Below, piece by piece: positions 48,139-57,028 of a stretch of 64,000 nt of DNA. The notes under the pieces are model-generated. The model was not told the origin of the DNA. It worked only from the letters and a program-made list of their open reading frames with translations, and made no database searches. Source of the DNA: Kocuria soli (lineage in GTDB: Bacteria > Actinomycetota > Actinomycetes > Actinomycetales > Micrococcaceae). A program made the position numbers and the translations under genes. Within the stretch, counting starts at the first letter, position 1. The number at the start of each line of letters is the position of its first letter. The stretch spans positions 123,545 through 187,544 of the forward strand of contig NZ_RKMF01000007.1 in assembly GCF_003797835.1 (NCBI RefSeq), read 5' to 3'.

Positions 48139-48786
48139 ATGGCTGAGAACTTGGTTGACGAATTGACCGTTGCGTGGAACCGCGACCCCGCCGCCGACCC
48201 GAACGCGCCCCTGCTGGTGATGTTCCACGGATTCGGTGCGGACGAGAACGACCTGATGGGCCTGGTCCCCGGTCTGCCCGACGAATTCGTGGTGGCCTCC
48301 GTGCGGGCCCCGCAGCGGGAGGGCTACGGCTACCGTTGGTTCCCGCTCTACAGCGACGAGGCGTTCGACACCGCCCAGGTGCAAGCGGCCCTGGAACCCG
48401 TGGTCGCGTGGGTTCGGCAACAGGCCGAGGGGCGGCCATCCGTGTCCCTACTCGGCTTCTCCCAGGGCATGTGCATCGCGACCTCGGTGGTCCGCGCCAT
48501 GCCGGGGGAGATCGCCGCCGTCGCGGGGCTCTCCGGCTTCACCCTCCCGGACCCGCTGCCCATGTTCCGGGACGGAGCCCTGGAGCAGGAACCCTTCAAG
48601 CTGTTCTGGGGCCGCGACCCCCAGGACCCCGTGGTCAACGAGGCACTGGTCAACCAGTCCGCCGAATGGCTGCTGACCCACGCCGATTCCACCAAGGTCC
48701 AGTACCAGGGAATGGGCCACAGCATCGCCCAGCAGGAACTGCGCCACGTCAACGAGTACCTGACGCACCACGTGCTCAAGGCCTGA
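48139..48786 (+). CDS. Phospholipase/carboxylesterase family alpha/beta hydrolase
   Basis: The ~215-aa cytoplasmic esterase has LLVMFHGFGADENDLMGLVPGLP (oxyanion region), RWFPLYSDEAFDT, nucleophile elbow LLGFSQGMCIATSVV, Asp in WGRDPQDPVVNE and His in YQGMGHSIAQQE. This is the small carboxylesterase/acyl-protein thioesterase family. ATG 48139 is used; ATG 48130 and 48112 upstream are possible but add little. The substrate is unknown. Confidence 0.88.
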   Translation: MAENLVDELTVAWNRDPAADPNAPLLVMFHGFGADENDLMGLVPGLPDEFVVASVRAPQREGYGYRWFPLYSDEAFDTAQVQAALEPVVAWVRQQAEGRPSVSLLGFSQGMCIATSVVRAMPGEIAAVAGLSGFTLPDPLPMFRDGALEQEPFKLFWGRDPQDPVVNEALVNQSAEWLLTHADSTKVQYQGMGHSIAQQELRHVNEYLTHHVLKA

Positions 48787-48831
48787 CCGCAGGGGACAAG
48801 CCTCCGGCCCGTTGCGACCTGGCCGACCGGT

Positions 48832-49065
48832 TCAGGAGTCCGAACGGATCACGACCGACTCGGCGTTGAACGTGATGACGTCCCCGTCGCGTAGTTGCCG
48901 GCCGCGCCGGTCCTCGATGTCACCGTTGACCTTGACCAGACCGTCGTCGATCACGGTCCGGGCCTGGGCACCGTCCTCGACCAAACTGGCCAGTTTGAGG
49001 GCCTGGCCCAGGCGGATCATCTCGTCGCGGATCGGCAGTTCTGCAGGTTCGGGGGTCTTAGCCAT
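48832..49065 (-). CDS. RNA-binding S4 domain protein
   Basis: The 77-aa protein is a single S4 domain: RLGQALKLASLVEDGAQARTVIDDGLVKVNGDIEDRRGRQLRDGD. It resembles YbcJ/YaaA-type S4 proteins that bind structured RNA, perhaps on the ribosome. It is divergent from the DUF606 transporter gene. Confidence 0.88.
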   Translation of the reverse strand: MAKTPEPAELPIRDEMIRLGQALKLASLVEDGAQARTVIDDGLVKVNGDIEDRRGRQLRDGDVITFNAESVVIRSDS

Positions 49066-49126
49066 ACCCCCATTTTTGCTGATCGCCGATGAGGTGCCAG
49101 GCCTCCGGGGCTCGGTGTGGGCACAT

Positions 49127-49132
49127 TAGCCT
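49127..49132 (+). promoter_or_regulatory. -10 element for the DUF606 gene (leaderless start)
   Basis: TAGCCT is followed by 6 nt and GTG 49139. Confidence 0.55.
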
Positions 49133-49138
49133 GGTACC

Positions 49139-50218
49139 GTGTCCTCCGCAGCAGATGATGGCTTAGGCCCGCCAAACCGCCCGAACTCTGACTCGAACGC
49201 AGCCCCCGGTTCCAATACGGCTCAGGGCCGACTGGCCGGTCTGCTCGTACAGGTCGCGGCCGTGTTGTGTGGATCCGGGATGGCCGTGCAGTCCCGCGTC
49301 AACGGGGAACTCGGGACCCGGACGGGGGATCCCACCGGGGCGTCTCTGGTGAGCTTCGGGACGGGCCTGATCGTCGTCATCGTCCTCGCACTCGCCCTGC
49401 CCAAAGGACGGGCGGGCACACGACGACTGGCGACCTCCCTGCGTGAGCGGCATCTGCCCTACAGTTTTCTGCTCTCCGGTGTGTTCGGCGCTTTCCTGGT
49501 GCTCGTGCAGACCTTCACCACGCCCCTGGTGGGAGTGGCTGTGTTCATCCTTGGGGTGGTTGTGGGCCAGTCCCTGGGCGGTTTGGTCGTGGACCGGATC
49601 GGGTTTGGACCGGGCGGTGCCAAACCCCTCACGGGGTGGCGAATCGCAGGCACCGCCGTGATCGCCGGGGCGGTCGTCCTGGCGGAATCGCCTCGGTTCG
49701 GCGCAGGGCAGGGGAGTGCGACGACGGCGGGCCCCGGTTTGCTGGTGCCGCTGGCACTCCTGCAGGTCCTGGCGGGTGTCGGTGTGGCCGTTCAGACGGC
49801 CATGAACGGCCGAACGGCGCAGGCGGCCGACACGCCCATCACATCCACGCTGGTGAACTTCGCCGGAGGAGCAGTGGGGCTGACGGTCACCGCCGTGATC
49901 TACCGCGCGGCGGCGGATCTCCCGCCATGGCACTTCCCACCGGAATGGTGGCTCTACACGGGCGGGATCGTGGGACTGGTGTTCGTGGCGGCCGGTGCGG
50001 TGCTGGCCCGGGTGATCGGTGTCCTGCGGACAAGCCTGTCCTTGACCGCGGGCATGCTCTCCGGGGCGCTGGTCCTGGACCTGCTGGCCCCGACTGCAGG
50101 GAACTTGATCGAGCCCGTGACCGTCATGGGTACCCTGCTGACCTTCCTCGGGCTCGTACTGGCGACCCTGCCGTGGAAGGTACCTCGAGATCCGGGCAAC
50201 AGTCCGGATGCTCCCTGA
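49139..50218 (+). CDS. DMT-superfamily transporter, DUF606 (two-repeat) type
   Basis: The 359-aa protein has about ten hydrophobic segments in two homologous halves. Each half starts with an AVQSRVNGELG- or AVQTAMNGRTAQ-type motif (QVAAVLCGSGMAVQSRVNGELG near residue 33; LLQVLAGVGVAVQTAMNGRTAQ near 205), which marks the fused DUF606 form of DMT transporters. The first ~28 residues are hydrophilic. The substrate is unknown. Confidence 0.85.
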   Translation: MSSAADDGLGPPNRPNSDSNAAPGSNTAQGRLAGLLVQVAAVLCGSGMAVQSRVNGELGTRTGDPTGASLVSFGTGLIVVIVLALALPKGRAGTRRLATSLRERHLPYSFLLSGVFGAFLVLVQTFTTPLVGVAVFILGVVVGQSLGGLVVDRIGFGPGGAKPLTGWRIAGTAVIAGAVVLAESPRFGAGQGSATTAGPGLLVPLALLQVLAGVGVAVQTAMNGRTAQAADTPITSTLVNFAGGAVGLTVTAVIYRAAADLPPWHFPPEWWLYTGGIVGLVFVAAGAVLARVIGVLRTSLSLTAGMLSGALVLDLLAPTAGNLIEPVTVMGTLLTFLGLVLATLPWKVPRDPGNSPDAP

Positions 50219-50512
50219 CATGGCGTCAGCAGGAGCCCTGACCTTCCTGAGACCACAGGCTCTCGACCAAGTCGCGACGACGACGTCGGCCCCAACGTCG
50301 GCCTCGCCGCCTTGGCGGCGGTTCGGTGGCTCCGGAAGTCGCTGAGGATCGCCGTCGTTCGTTACCCTTGACCGAGCGCCGAACCGGCGCGATCTTCGTG
50401 TTGTCCACATTGCTGCCCGAACGCCCGATCGGCCCCTCATGGTCCACCGGGGCCGGCAGCCCCACGCCAGGCCGCAGCCAGCGGTCGCGGCAGAGACTGG
50501 AGTGAATCATCC

Positions 50513-51892
50513 ATGGCCCAAAAGTCCACGCTGGAGAACGTCATCTCGCTGTGCAAGCGACGCGGCTTCGTGTTCCAGGCGGGTGAGATCTACGGGGGTT
50601 CCCGTTCGGCGTGGGACTACGGACCCTTGGGTGCTGAGCTCAAGGAGAACATCAAGCGTGAGTGGTGGCAGACCTTCGTGCGCGGACGCGAGGACATGGT
50701 GGGTCTGGACTCCTCGATCATCCTGCCCACCGCCGTGTGGGAGGCCTCCGGCCACGTGGCCACCTTCACCGACCCGCTGGTCGAGTGCCTGTCCTGCCAC
50801 ACCCGCCACCGTCAGGACCACCTGGAGGAGGCCTTCGCGGACAAGAAGGGCCGCGCGGCCGAGTCCATGGCGGAGATTGTCTGCCCCAACTGCGGCACCA
50901 AGGGCGAATGGACGGACCCCCAGCAGTTCTCCGGTCTGATGAAGACCTACCTGGGCCCGGTGGACGACGAGAAGGGCAAGCACTACCTGCGCCCGGAGAC
51001 CGCTCAGGGCATCTTCGTGAACTTCCTCAACGTGGTCACCGCCGCCCGCAAGAAGCCGCCGTTCGGCATCGGCCAGGTGGGCAAGGCGTTCCGCAACGAG
51101 ATCACCCCGGGCAACTTCATCTTCCGCACGCGTGAGTTCGAGCAGATGGAGATCGAGTACTTCGTTCACCCGTCCGAGGCACAGAAGTGGTTCGACGACT
51201 GGGTCGAGTCCTGCTGGAACTGGTTCGTGGACCTGGGCATCAACCCGGACAACATGCGCCGCTTCGACGTCCCTGACGAAGAACGCGCCCACTACTCGGA
51301 CGGCACGATCGACATCGAGTACAAGTTCGGCTTCCAGGGCTCGGAGTACGGCGAACTCATGGGCATCGCCAACCGCACGGACTTCGACCTGGGCAACCAC
51401 ACCGAACACTCCGGCACCAAGATGCAGTACTTCGACCAGACCACGGACGAGCGCTACACCCCGTACGTGATCGAACCGTCCTTCGGCCTGACCCGCTCCA
51501 TGATGGCGTTTCTGGTGGACGCCTACGTGGAGGACGAGGCCCCCAACACCAAGGGTGGGGTGGACACCCGCACCGTGCTCAAGCTCGACCCGCGCCTGGC
51601 GCCGGTCAAGGCGGCCGTGCTCCCGCTGTCCAAGAAGGACGACCTCAAGCCCGTGGCCCAGAACCTGGCCGCCGAGCTGCGTCGCCGCTGGAACATCGAC
51701 TACGACGACGCCGGAGCGATCGGCCGCCGCTACCGTCGCCAGGACGAGATCGGCACCCCGTTCTGCGTGACCGTGGACTTCGACTCCCTCGAGGACCAGG
51801 CCGTGACCATCCGCTCGCGCGACGAGATGACGCAGGAACGCGTGTCCCTGGACAAGGTCAGCTCCTACCTGTCCGAAAAGTTGGGCTGCTGA
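50513..51892 (+). CDS. glyS: Glycine-tRNA ligase, homodimeric (class II) type
   Basis: The 459-aa enzyme charges tRNA-Gly. It begins [32 protein letters not shown], the alpha2-type GlyRS start. It has a zinc-ribbon-like insertion (CLSCHTRHR with [10 protein letters not shown]), motif 2 [29 protein letters not shown], motif 3 [18 protein letters not shown], and a C-terminal anticodon-binding domain. No T-box is present upstream. The 294-bp gap before it shows no clear motif. Confidence 0.95.
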   Translation: MAQKSTLENVISLCKRRGFVFQAGEIYGGSRSAWDYGPLGAELKENIKREWWQTFVRGREDMVGLDSSIILPTAVWEASGHVATFTDPLVECLSCHTRHRQDHLEEAFADKKGRAAESMAEIVCPNCGTKGEWTDPQQFSGLMKTYLGPVDDEKGKHYLRPETAQGIFVNFLNVVTAARKKPPFGIGQVGKAFRNEITPGNFIFRTREFEQMEIEYFVHPSEAQKWFDDWVESCWNWFVDLGINPDNMRRFDVPDEERAHYSDGTIDIEYKFGFQGSEYGELMGIANRTDFDLGNHTEHSGTKMQYFDQTTDERYTPYVIEPSFGLTRSMMAFLVDAYVEDEAPNTKGGVDTRTVLKLDPRLAPVKAAVLPLSKKDDLKPVAQNLAAELRRRWNIDYDDAGAIGRRYRRQDEIGTPFCVTVDFDSLEDQAVTIRSRDEMTQERVSLDKVSSYLSEKLGC

Positions 51893-51898
51893 TCGCCC

Positions 51899-52876
51899 AT
51901 GGCCGTGTCCTACCGCTCCTGGAACGACGGCGACGACCTCCGACTGCTTGAGGTCCTGCCCGCACCCGAGGCTGATCCCGTCATCGCGCTGCGGGCGCTC
52001 ATGGGCCCGGACACGGACGAACCCGCGTGGTCGCGGACGGTGGTGGCCACCGACGACGACGTCGTGGTCGGGGCCGGTGCGGTGCAGCTCAACCCGTTGC
52101 ACCCGTCCCGGCTGTGGGCCTTTGTGGAGGTCGGCTCGGCCAACCGCGGCGACGGCGTGGGCCAGGCCCTGGCCGCGCGGTTGCGCGAGGCGGGCGAGCA
52201 GTCCCACCCCGGGCTGCCGCTGCGGACCAAGGTGGGGCCGGGCACCACGGGGGAGTCCTTCGCCCAGGCGCAGGGCATGGTTCCGGTGATGACGCACCGC
52301 CACGTCGTCGTCGCTCCGGGGGCCATTCCACCGCAGCCCATCGGCGAAGGGGACTCCGCGACCGAGTCCGTGGAGGACCTGGCGACCGGGTCGGTCGAAC
52401 TGACCCGCGCGGTCGGGGAGTTCTACCGGGCCGCCAATGCGTGGGATCCGCCCGCGGACCTGACGTTGGGGCAGGTCAACAAGCAGTTCCTCTCCGATTC
52501 CGCGCAGGCCTACGGGGCCATCGTGCTGCGCCGCGGCGTGGACCGCGGGGCAGGGGTCCGGGGAAGCATCGGCGCCTTTGCGATCAGCTACCGGTCCCTG
52601 GAACTCGACGCCGAACGGGCCGAGGCCGACCCCGAGCGCCTGGCCGAACTGGACAACCTGCCCACGGACGTCCTGATCGGCTGGGACCCCACGTTGTCCG
52701 ACGAGGAGGCCGCGGTCGCCGTCGCCAAGCTCATGGGGCTGCTGGTGGCCCGCTACCCGATCCGGGTGGAGGTCACCGACGCCATGCGCCCGCTGGCCGT
52801 GGTCTGCGCCCAGTTGGTGGCCGAGGGCACGGCCAAGGTGATCGACGAAGCCGTCACCTACGCCGACCCCACCTAA
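51899..52876 (+). CDS. GNAT-family acetyltransferase-like protein
   Basis: The 325-aa protein looks like a tandem GNAT. The N-half has VVGAGAVQLNPLHPSRLWAFVEVGSANRGDGVGQALAARL, where GDGVGQAL corresponds to the acetyl-CoA pyrophosphate-binding loop. The C-half (about 200-320) follows a degenerate second copy ending VEVTDAMRPLAVVCAQLVAEG. The substrate is unknown. Only 6 bp separate it from glyS, so the two are probably cotranscribed. It ends at a palindrome. Confidence 0.7.
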   Translation: MAVSYRSWNDGDDLRLLEVLPAPEADPVIALRALMGPDTDEPAWSRTVVATDDDVVVGAGAVQLNPLHPSRLWAFVEVGSANRGDGVGQALAARLREAGEQSHPGLPLRTKVGPGTTGESFAQAQGMVPVMTHRHVVVAPGAIPPQPIGEGDSATESVEDLATGSVELTRAVGEFYRAANAWDPPADLTLGQVNKQFLSDSAQAYGAIVLRRGVDRGAGVRGSIGAFAISYRSLELDAERAEADPERLAELDNLPTDVLIGWDPTLSDEEAAVAVAKLMGLLVARYPIRVEVTDAMRPLAVVCAQLVAEGTAKVIDEAVTYADPT

Positions 52877-52881
52877 GACCA

Positions 52882-52946
52882 CCGTCGAGTGTCCGAGTCA
52901 GGTCGCTTCCATGGCGGAAAAACGACTCAACTCGGACACTCGGCGG
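52882..52946. terminator. Bidirectional palindrome after the GNAT gene
   Basis: 17-bp arms (52882-52898 and 52930-52946) have one mismatch, and their outer end, read on the minus strand, is CCGCCGAGTGTCCGAGT. It lies between convergent genes and shares the GCCGAGTG end with 989-1055. Confidence 0.85.
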
Positions 52947-52970
52947 GCGGGTCAGGCGGTGGGGCGGGGT

Positions 52971-53495
52971 TCAGAAGGACCAGGGGTCGATGCCCAGTTC
53001 GCCGGCGATCTGCTGGCGGGTCTTGTCGTTCTGCGCCTCGATGCGTCGGGTCATGCGGAAGGCGTCCACGATCCACCAGACCAGCAGGGCCAGGAAGCAC
53101 AGGATGCTCACGATGATCCCGGTCAGGAACAACGGTCCGGGCGGCGGCACCTCGTCCGAGTACCCCGTGGTGGGGATGGAGACGATCCACGAGACGTACC
53201 CCACCATGAACAGGCCCCAACCCAGCACCATGAGGCCGATCTTGATCAGGCCGCGGCCGATGGAGCCCAGGTAGAAGTCGTGGATCTGGACGCCCACGAC
53301 GAACGGCGCCAAGGCCCACATGATCCACGCGGCACTGTTGTTCTTGTTCCGGGCAGAGAAGCGCCAGGCGGCCTGACGTGCCAGCGCGGGGTCCGCTGCT
53401 CCCGGGGACTCCGCGTGGTTCAGGGGTCGCGAGGGTTCCTGCGGTGGGTAGTTCGAGGGTGGGTTGTTCGAGGCTGGGTTGTTCGAGAAAGACAC
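52971..53495 (-). CDS. TM2-domain-like membrane protein (downstream copy)
   Basis: The ~174-aa protein has a Pro/Asn-rich N-terminal tail, then ARQAAWRFSARNKNNSAAWIMWALAPFVVGVQIHDFYLG, whose DFYLG corresponds to the TM2 motif DRFYLG. It has about four hydrophobic segments and the C-terminus GELGIDPWSF. It is a tandem paralogue of the next gene (shared WRFSAR, IHDFY, RRIE and GIDPWSF). Two GTG starts six bases apart are possible (53501, 53495); AGGAG fits 53495 better. Its role is unknown. Confidence 0.75.
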   Translation of the reverse strand: MSFSNNPASNNPPSNYPPQEPSRPLNHAESPGAADPALARQAAWRFSARNKNNSAAWIMWALAPFVVGVQIHDFYLGSIGRGLIKIGLMVLGWGLFMVGYVSWIVSIPTTGYSDEVPPPGPLFLTGIIVSILCFLALLVWWIVDAFRMTRRIEAQNDKTRQQIAGELGIDPWSF

Positions 53496-53511
53496 GCTCA
53501 CTCCTGTGCGG

Positions 53512-54015
53512 TCAGAAGGACCAGGGATCGATGCCCTGCTCGGAGGCGATCTCCTGACGGATCTGGTTGTTCTTGCTCTCGATGCGGCGGGACATGACCA
53601 CGCCGTCGTAGATCCACCAGGCGATCGAGGCCAGGATGCACAGCCCGGCTAACCCGAGCCCGAGGAAGACCCCGACCGGTGCCGCCGAGGCGTTGGACTC
53701 GGCCGCGATCCCCGTGATGATTATTCCCACGAAGAACGAAACGAAGGCCATGACCAGCAAGCCGAGCTTGGCCAGCCCTTTGCCGATGTCACCGAAGTAG
53801 AAGTCGTGAATGGGCAGTCCGACCAGGAAGGGTCCACCGATCCACAGCAGCCACGCGGCGGTCTCGTTCTTGCGGCGCGCGGAGAAACGCCAGGCAGCCT
53901 GCAGCTGAGACGGGTTCTGCCCGGCGTTCATTCCCGGGTTCATGCTCGCGGGCTGCGCCCCGGCGGGGTATGGGCTGGGTTGGTACGGTCCGGGACCCTG
54001 AGGGGCGTAGGACAT
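53512..54015 (-). CDS. TM2-domain-like membrane protein (upstream copy)
   Basis: The 167-aa protein has a Pro/Gly/Tyr-rich cytoplasmic tail, LQAAWRFSARRKNETAAWLLWIGGPFLVGLPIHDFYFGDIGKGLAKLGLL, further hydrophobic segments and the same GIDPWSF C-terminus as its neighbour. It arose by tandem duplication. The two genes are 16 bp apart and form an operon. The conserved GIDPWSF end suggests a functional C-terminal signal. No function is assigned. Confidence 0.75.
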   Translation of the reverse strand: MSYAPQGPGPYQPSPYPAGAQPASMNPGMNAGQNPSQLQAAWRFSARRKNETAAWLLWIGGPFLVGLPIHDFYFGDIGKGLAKLGLLVMAFVSFFVGIIITGIAAESNASAAPVGVFLGLGLAGLCILASIAWWIYDGVVMSRRIESKNNQIRQEIASEQGIDPWSF

Positions 54016-54211
54016 GGTGGCCTCCGTGGGGCGATCAGCGCCTGCGGCGTAAAATGTGCAGTTGCGAATATCGTAGGGTGCCGCGGACCCGAAAGCGAAC
54101 CCGTGCCGCCGTGTTGCGCTGGTTCGCCCACGATGTGGACGCGGTGTGGGCGAGGGGTGAACGCGGTGTGAGCGCGGCCAATCTCACGCCGCCCGTCCAC
54201 GGGCCCCGTGC

Positions 54212-54217
54212 GAAAAT
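54212..54217 (+). promoter_or_regulatory. -10 element for dusB (leaderless start)
   Basis: GAAAAT is followed by 6 nt and ATG 54224. Confidence 0.5.
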
Positions 54218-54223
54218 GTCCGG

Positions 54224-55465
54224 ATGACCGCAACCACCGCAGCCCCCGTCGTCGACGCAGCCAGGACACCGTTCGGTCCCGGAACGGTGGAGACCGTGGA
54301 TGCTGACGAGGCCGTCGTCCTGGACCTCCCACCGCTCCGGCTCGGCAACCTGACCGTGGACGTCCCGGTGGTCCTGGCACCGATGGCCGGTGTGACCAAC
54401 AAGGCCTTCCGTCGCCTGTGCCGCGAACACGGCGGCGGGCTGTACGTCACGGAGATGGTCACCGCCCGGGCGCTGGTGGAACGCCGCGAGAAGTCGCTGC
54501 AGATCGTCCATCACGACGCCGACGAGACCCCGCGGTCCGTGCAGATCTACGGCGTGGACGCCGTGAATGTGGGCAAGGCGGTTCGCATGGTGGTCGAGGA
54601 GGACATCGCCGACCACGTCGACCTCAACTTCGGCTGTCCCGTCCCCAAGGTCACCAAACGCGGAGGCGGGTCGGCACTTCCGTGGAAGACCGACCTGTTC
54701 CACGCCATCGTCTCCGCCGCCGTCCGCGAAGCCGACCGCGGTGGCATCCCGGTCACGGTCAAGACCCGTATGGGCATCGACGACGACCACCTCACCTATC
54801 TCGAGGCGGGTCGCATGGCGCGTGACATCGGCGTCGCCGCGGTCACCCTGCACGGGCGCACTCTCGAACAGCACTACTCGGGGACCGCCGACTGGTCCGC
54901 GATCGCCCGCCTCCGGGAAGCCCTGCCGGACGTCCCGGTGCTGGGCAACGGGGACATCTGGTCCGCGGAGGACGCCGTGCGCATGGTCGAAAAGACCGGC
55001 GTGGACGGCGTGGTCATCGGCCGCGGGTGCCAAGGTCGCCCGTGGCTCTTCGGGGACCTGCAGGCGGCGTTCGACGGACGCCGCGACCGGGCCCGCCCCG
55101 GCCTGCGTGCCGTGGCCGCCACGATCTACCGCCACGCCCAGTTGTTGGCCGAGCAGAACGACGACGAACTGCAGGGCTTGCGCGAAATCCGCAAGCACGT
55201 CGCCTGGTACTTCAAGGGCTACCCGGTGGGCGGCCAGCTGCGCGCCCAGCTGGCCGGCGTGGAGACTCTGGACCAGCTCGAGGAACTGCTCAACCAGCTC
55301 GACCTGGACCAGCCCTACCCGGGCCCCGCCGTCGAAGGGCCGCGGGGACGCGCCGGAAATCCCAAGAAGGCGGCCCTGCCAGACCGGTGGCTCGAGGACC
55401 GACTGATCCACGACGACCAGCGCCTCGGCCTGGTGGACGCGGAATTGGACGTCTCCGGAGGCTGA
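54224..55465 (+). CDS. dusB: tRNA-dihydrouridine synthase (DusB family)
   Basis: The 413-aa FMN enzyme reduces uridine to dihydrouridine in the tRNA D-loop. It has VVLAPMAGVTNKAFRRLCREHG, VQIYGVDAVNVG, the catalytic Cys in HVDLNFGCPVPKVTKRGGGSAL, TVKTRMGIDDDHL, VTLHGRTLEQHYSGTADW and the FMN phosphate-binding VLGNGDIWSAEDAV with VVIGRGCQGRPWLF. A C-terminal helical tRNA-binding domain follows. It lies 19 bp before dgt, which has its own promoter. Confidence 0.95.
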   Translation: MTATTAAPVVDAARTPFGPGTVETVDADEAVVLDLPPLRLGNLTVDVPVVLAPMAGVTNKAFRRLCREHGGGLYVTEMVTARALVERREKSLQIVHHDADETPRSVQIYGVDAVNVGKAVRMVVEEDIADHVDLNFGCPVPKVTKRGGGSALPWKTDLFHAIVSAAVREADRGGIPVTVKTRMGIDDDHLTYLEAGRMARDIGVAAVTLHGRTLEQHYSGTADWSAIARLREALPDVPVLGNGDIWSAEDAVRMVEKTGVDGVVIGRGCQGRPWLFGDLQAAFDGRRDRARPGLRAVAATIYRHAQLLAEQNDDELQGLREIRKHVAWYFKGYPVGGQLRAQLAGVETLDQLEELLNQLDLDQPYPGPAVEGPRGRAGNPKKAALPDRWLEDRLIHDDQRLGLVDAELDVSGG

Positions 55466-55471
55466 GCCCGG

Positions 55472-55477
55472 CACAAT
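55472..55477 (+). promoter_or_regulatory. -10 element for dgt (leaderless start)
   Basis: CACAAT is followed by 7 nt and GTG 55485. Confidence 0.6.
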
Positions 55478-55484
55478 GGGGGGC

Positions 55485-56900
55485 GTGAACTCTCCCGACC
55501 CCACCGTCATGTCTCCCCAGACCGGACCCGTTCCGGAACTCCCGATCGAAGGCATCGCACAGATGCTCGCCTCGGTGGACCGGACCCGGACACCCGCGGA
55601 GGGATACGCGGCGCGGGACATCGAACGATGGGTCACGGAGAACCACCACAACAAGTACCGGTCGCACTTCGAACGCGACCGTGCCCGCGTCCTGCACTCC
55701 TCCGCGCTGCGGCGTCTGGCGGCCAAGACGCAGGTGGTCGCGCCGTCGTCGGATGATTTCGTGCGCAATCGGCTCACCCACTCCCTGGAGGTCGCCCAGA
55801 TCGGCCGCGAACTGGGGCGGATGCTCGGGTGCGATCCGGACGTGGTGGACGCGGCCAGCCTGTCCCACGACCTGGGCCACCCGCCGTTCGGCCACAACGG
55901 GGAGACCGAACTCAACGCCCAAGCCGCCCACATCGGCGGATTCGAAGGCAATGCGCAGACCTTGCGTCTGCTGGTCCGGCTGGAACCCAAGGTCTACAGC
56001 GAGCCCGACGACGGGTCGGACGGCACCTCCGCGGGGCTCAACCTCACCCGCGCCACCCTGGACGCCACGTGCAAGTACCCGTGGCGCGCCCACGAAGCCC
56101 CGCTCAAACCCGACGGCACCCGCTCGCAGAAGTTCGGGGTCTACGAGGACGACCTGCCCGTCTTTGAGTGGATGCGCAACGGCGCCCCGGAACGGGTCAA
56201 GTGCCTGGAGGCCCAGGTCATGGACCTGGCCGACGACATCTCGTACTCGGTGCACGACGTCGAGGACGCGGTGGCCGGCGGGATGCTGCGCCTGAGCAGA
56301 CTCTCCGATCCCAAGCAGCGGGAACGGGTCTTCGAGAACACCCGGAACTGGTACCTGGACGGGGTCGAGGACGAGCAGCTGGACGCGGCGTTGTCCCGGT
56401 TGGAGTCGGCCCCCGAATGGGTGGGGGAGATGAACGGGTCACGGCGGGCCCTGGCCCGGTTGAAGGACATGACCTCTCAGCTGATCGGGCGCTTCGCCAT
56501 GTCCTCCGTGGCCGCCACGCGTCAGGTCACGGGTCAGGGACCCCTGACCCGCTACGCTGCATCGCTGGTGGTCCCGGCCGAGACGGTCGAGGAGATCGCG
56601 ATCCTCAAGGGCATCGCCGTGACGTACATGATGAACGTCCGGGACGCCCAGCCGATCTACGAGAACCAGCGGGAGATCCTGCGCGTCCTGGTCTCGGCCC
56701 TCATGGATTCCGACGGTCGGTTCCTGTCGCAGGCTTTCAGCGCGGACTGGCACGCCGTGGGAGACGGGCCGGCCGCCGAGGCCCAGCGCCTCCGGATCGT
56801 CATCGATCAGATCGCCTCCCTCACGGACACCTCCGCGCTGCGTTTGCACGACCGCATCGTCGGAGCCAACTGGCGCGTCGGGGACAAACCCCTCTGGTGA
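55485..56900 (+). CDS. dgt: Deoxyguanosinetriphosphate triphosphohydrolase
   Basis: The 471-aa HD-domain enzyme splits dGTP or other dNTPs to nucleoside and triphosphate. Conserved elements are SSALRRLAAKTQVV, RLTHSLEVAQIGREL with the first metal His, LSHDLGHPPFGHNGE with the HD pair, and VMDLADDISYSVHDVEDAV with the final Asp. Length fits the dGTPase type 1/2 subfamily common before dnaG in actinobacteria. The start is GTG 55485 by the -10 box; an upstream ATG at 55476 overlaps that box. Confidence 0.92.
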   Translation: MNSPDPTVMSPQTGPVPELPIEGIAQMLASVDRTRTPAEGYAARDIERWVTENHHNKYRSHFERDRARVLHSSALRRLAAKTQVVAPSSDDFVRNRLTHSLEVAQIGRELGRMLGCDPDVVDAASLSHDLGHPPFGHNGETELNAQAAHIGGFEGNAQTLRLLVRLEPKVYSEPDDGSDGTSAGLNLTRATLDATCKYPWRAHEAPLKPDGTRSQKFGVYEDDLPVFEWMRNGAPERVKCLEAQVMDLADDISYSVHDVEDAVAGGMLRLSRLSDPKQRERVFENTRNWYLDGVEDEQLDAALSRLESAPEWVGEMNGSRRALARLKDMTSQLIGRFAMSSVAATRQVTGQGPLTRYAASLVVPAETVEEIAILKGIAVTYMMNVRDAQPIYENQREILRVLVSALMDSDGRFLSQAFSADWHAVGDGPAAEAQRLRIVIDQIASLTDTSALRLHDRIVGANWRVGDKPLW

Positions 56901-57028
56901 CTCGGCAGCCCGGTGACACGGGTTGGCGTGGGCAAATGCCGGGTGATGCAAGTCATAAGGGGTAGAAAAGAGGAACCCTCACACCCGCGCGCCTGTGCCG
57001 CGCCCTGCTCCCGAATAGGTCTGGTCCC

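Noticed and set aside
50219..50512. T-box or other leader before glyS
   Set aside because: No T-box sequence or specifier stem was seen, and actinobacterial T-boxes are usually upstream of ileS.
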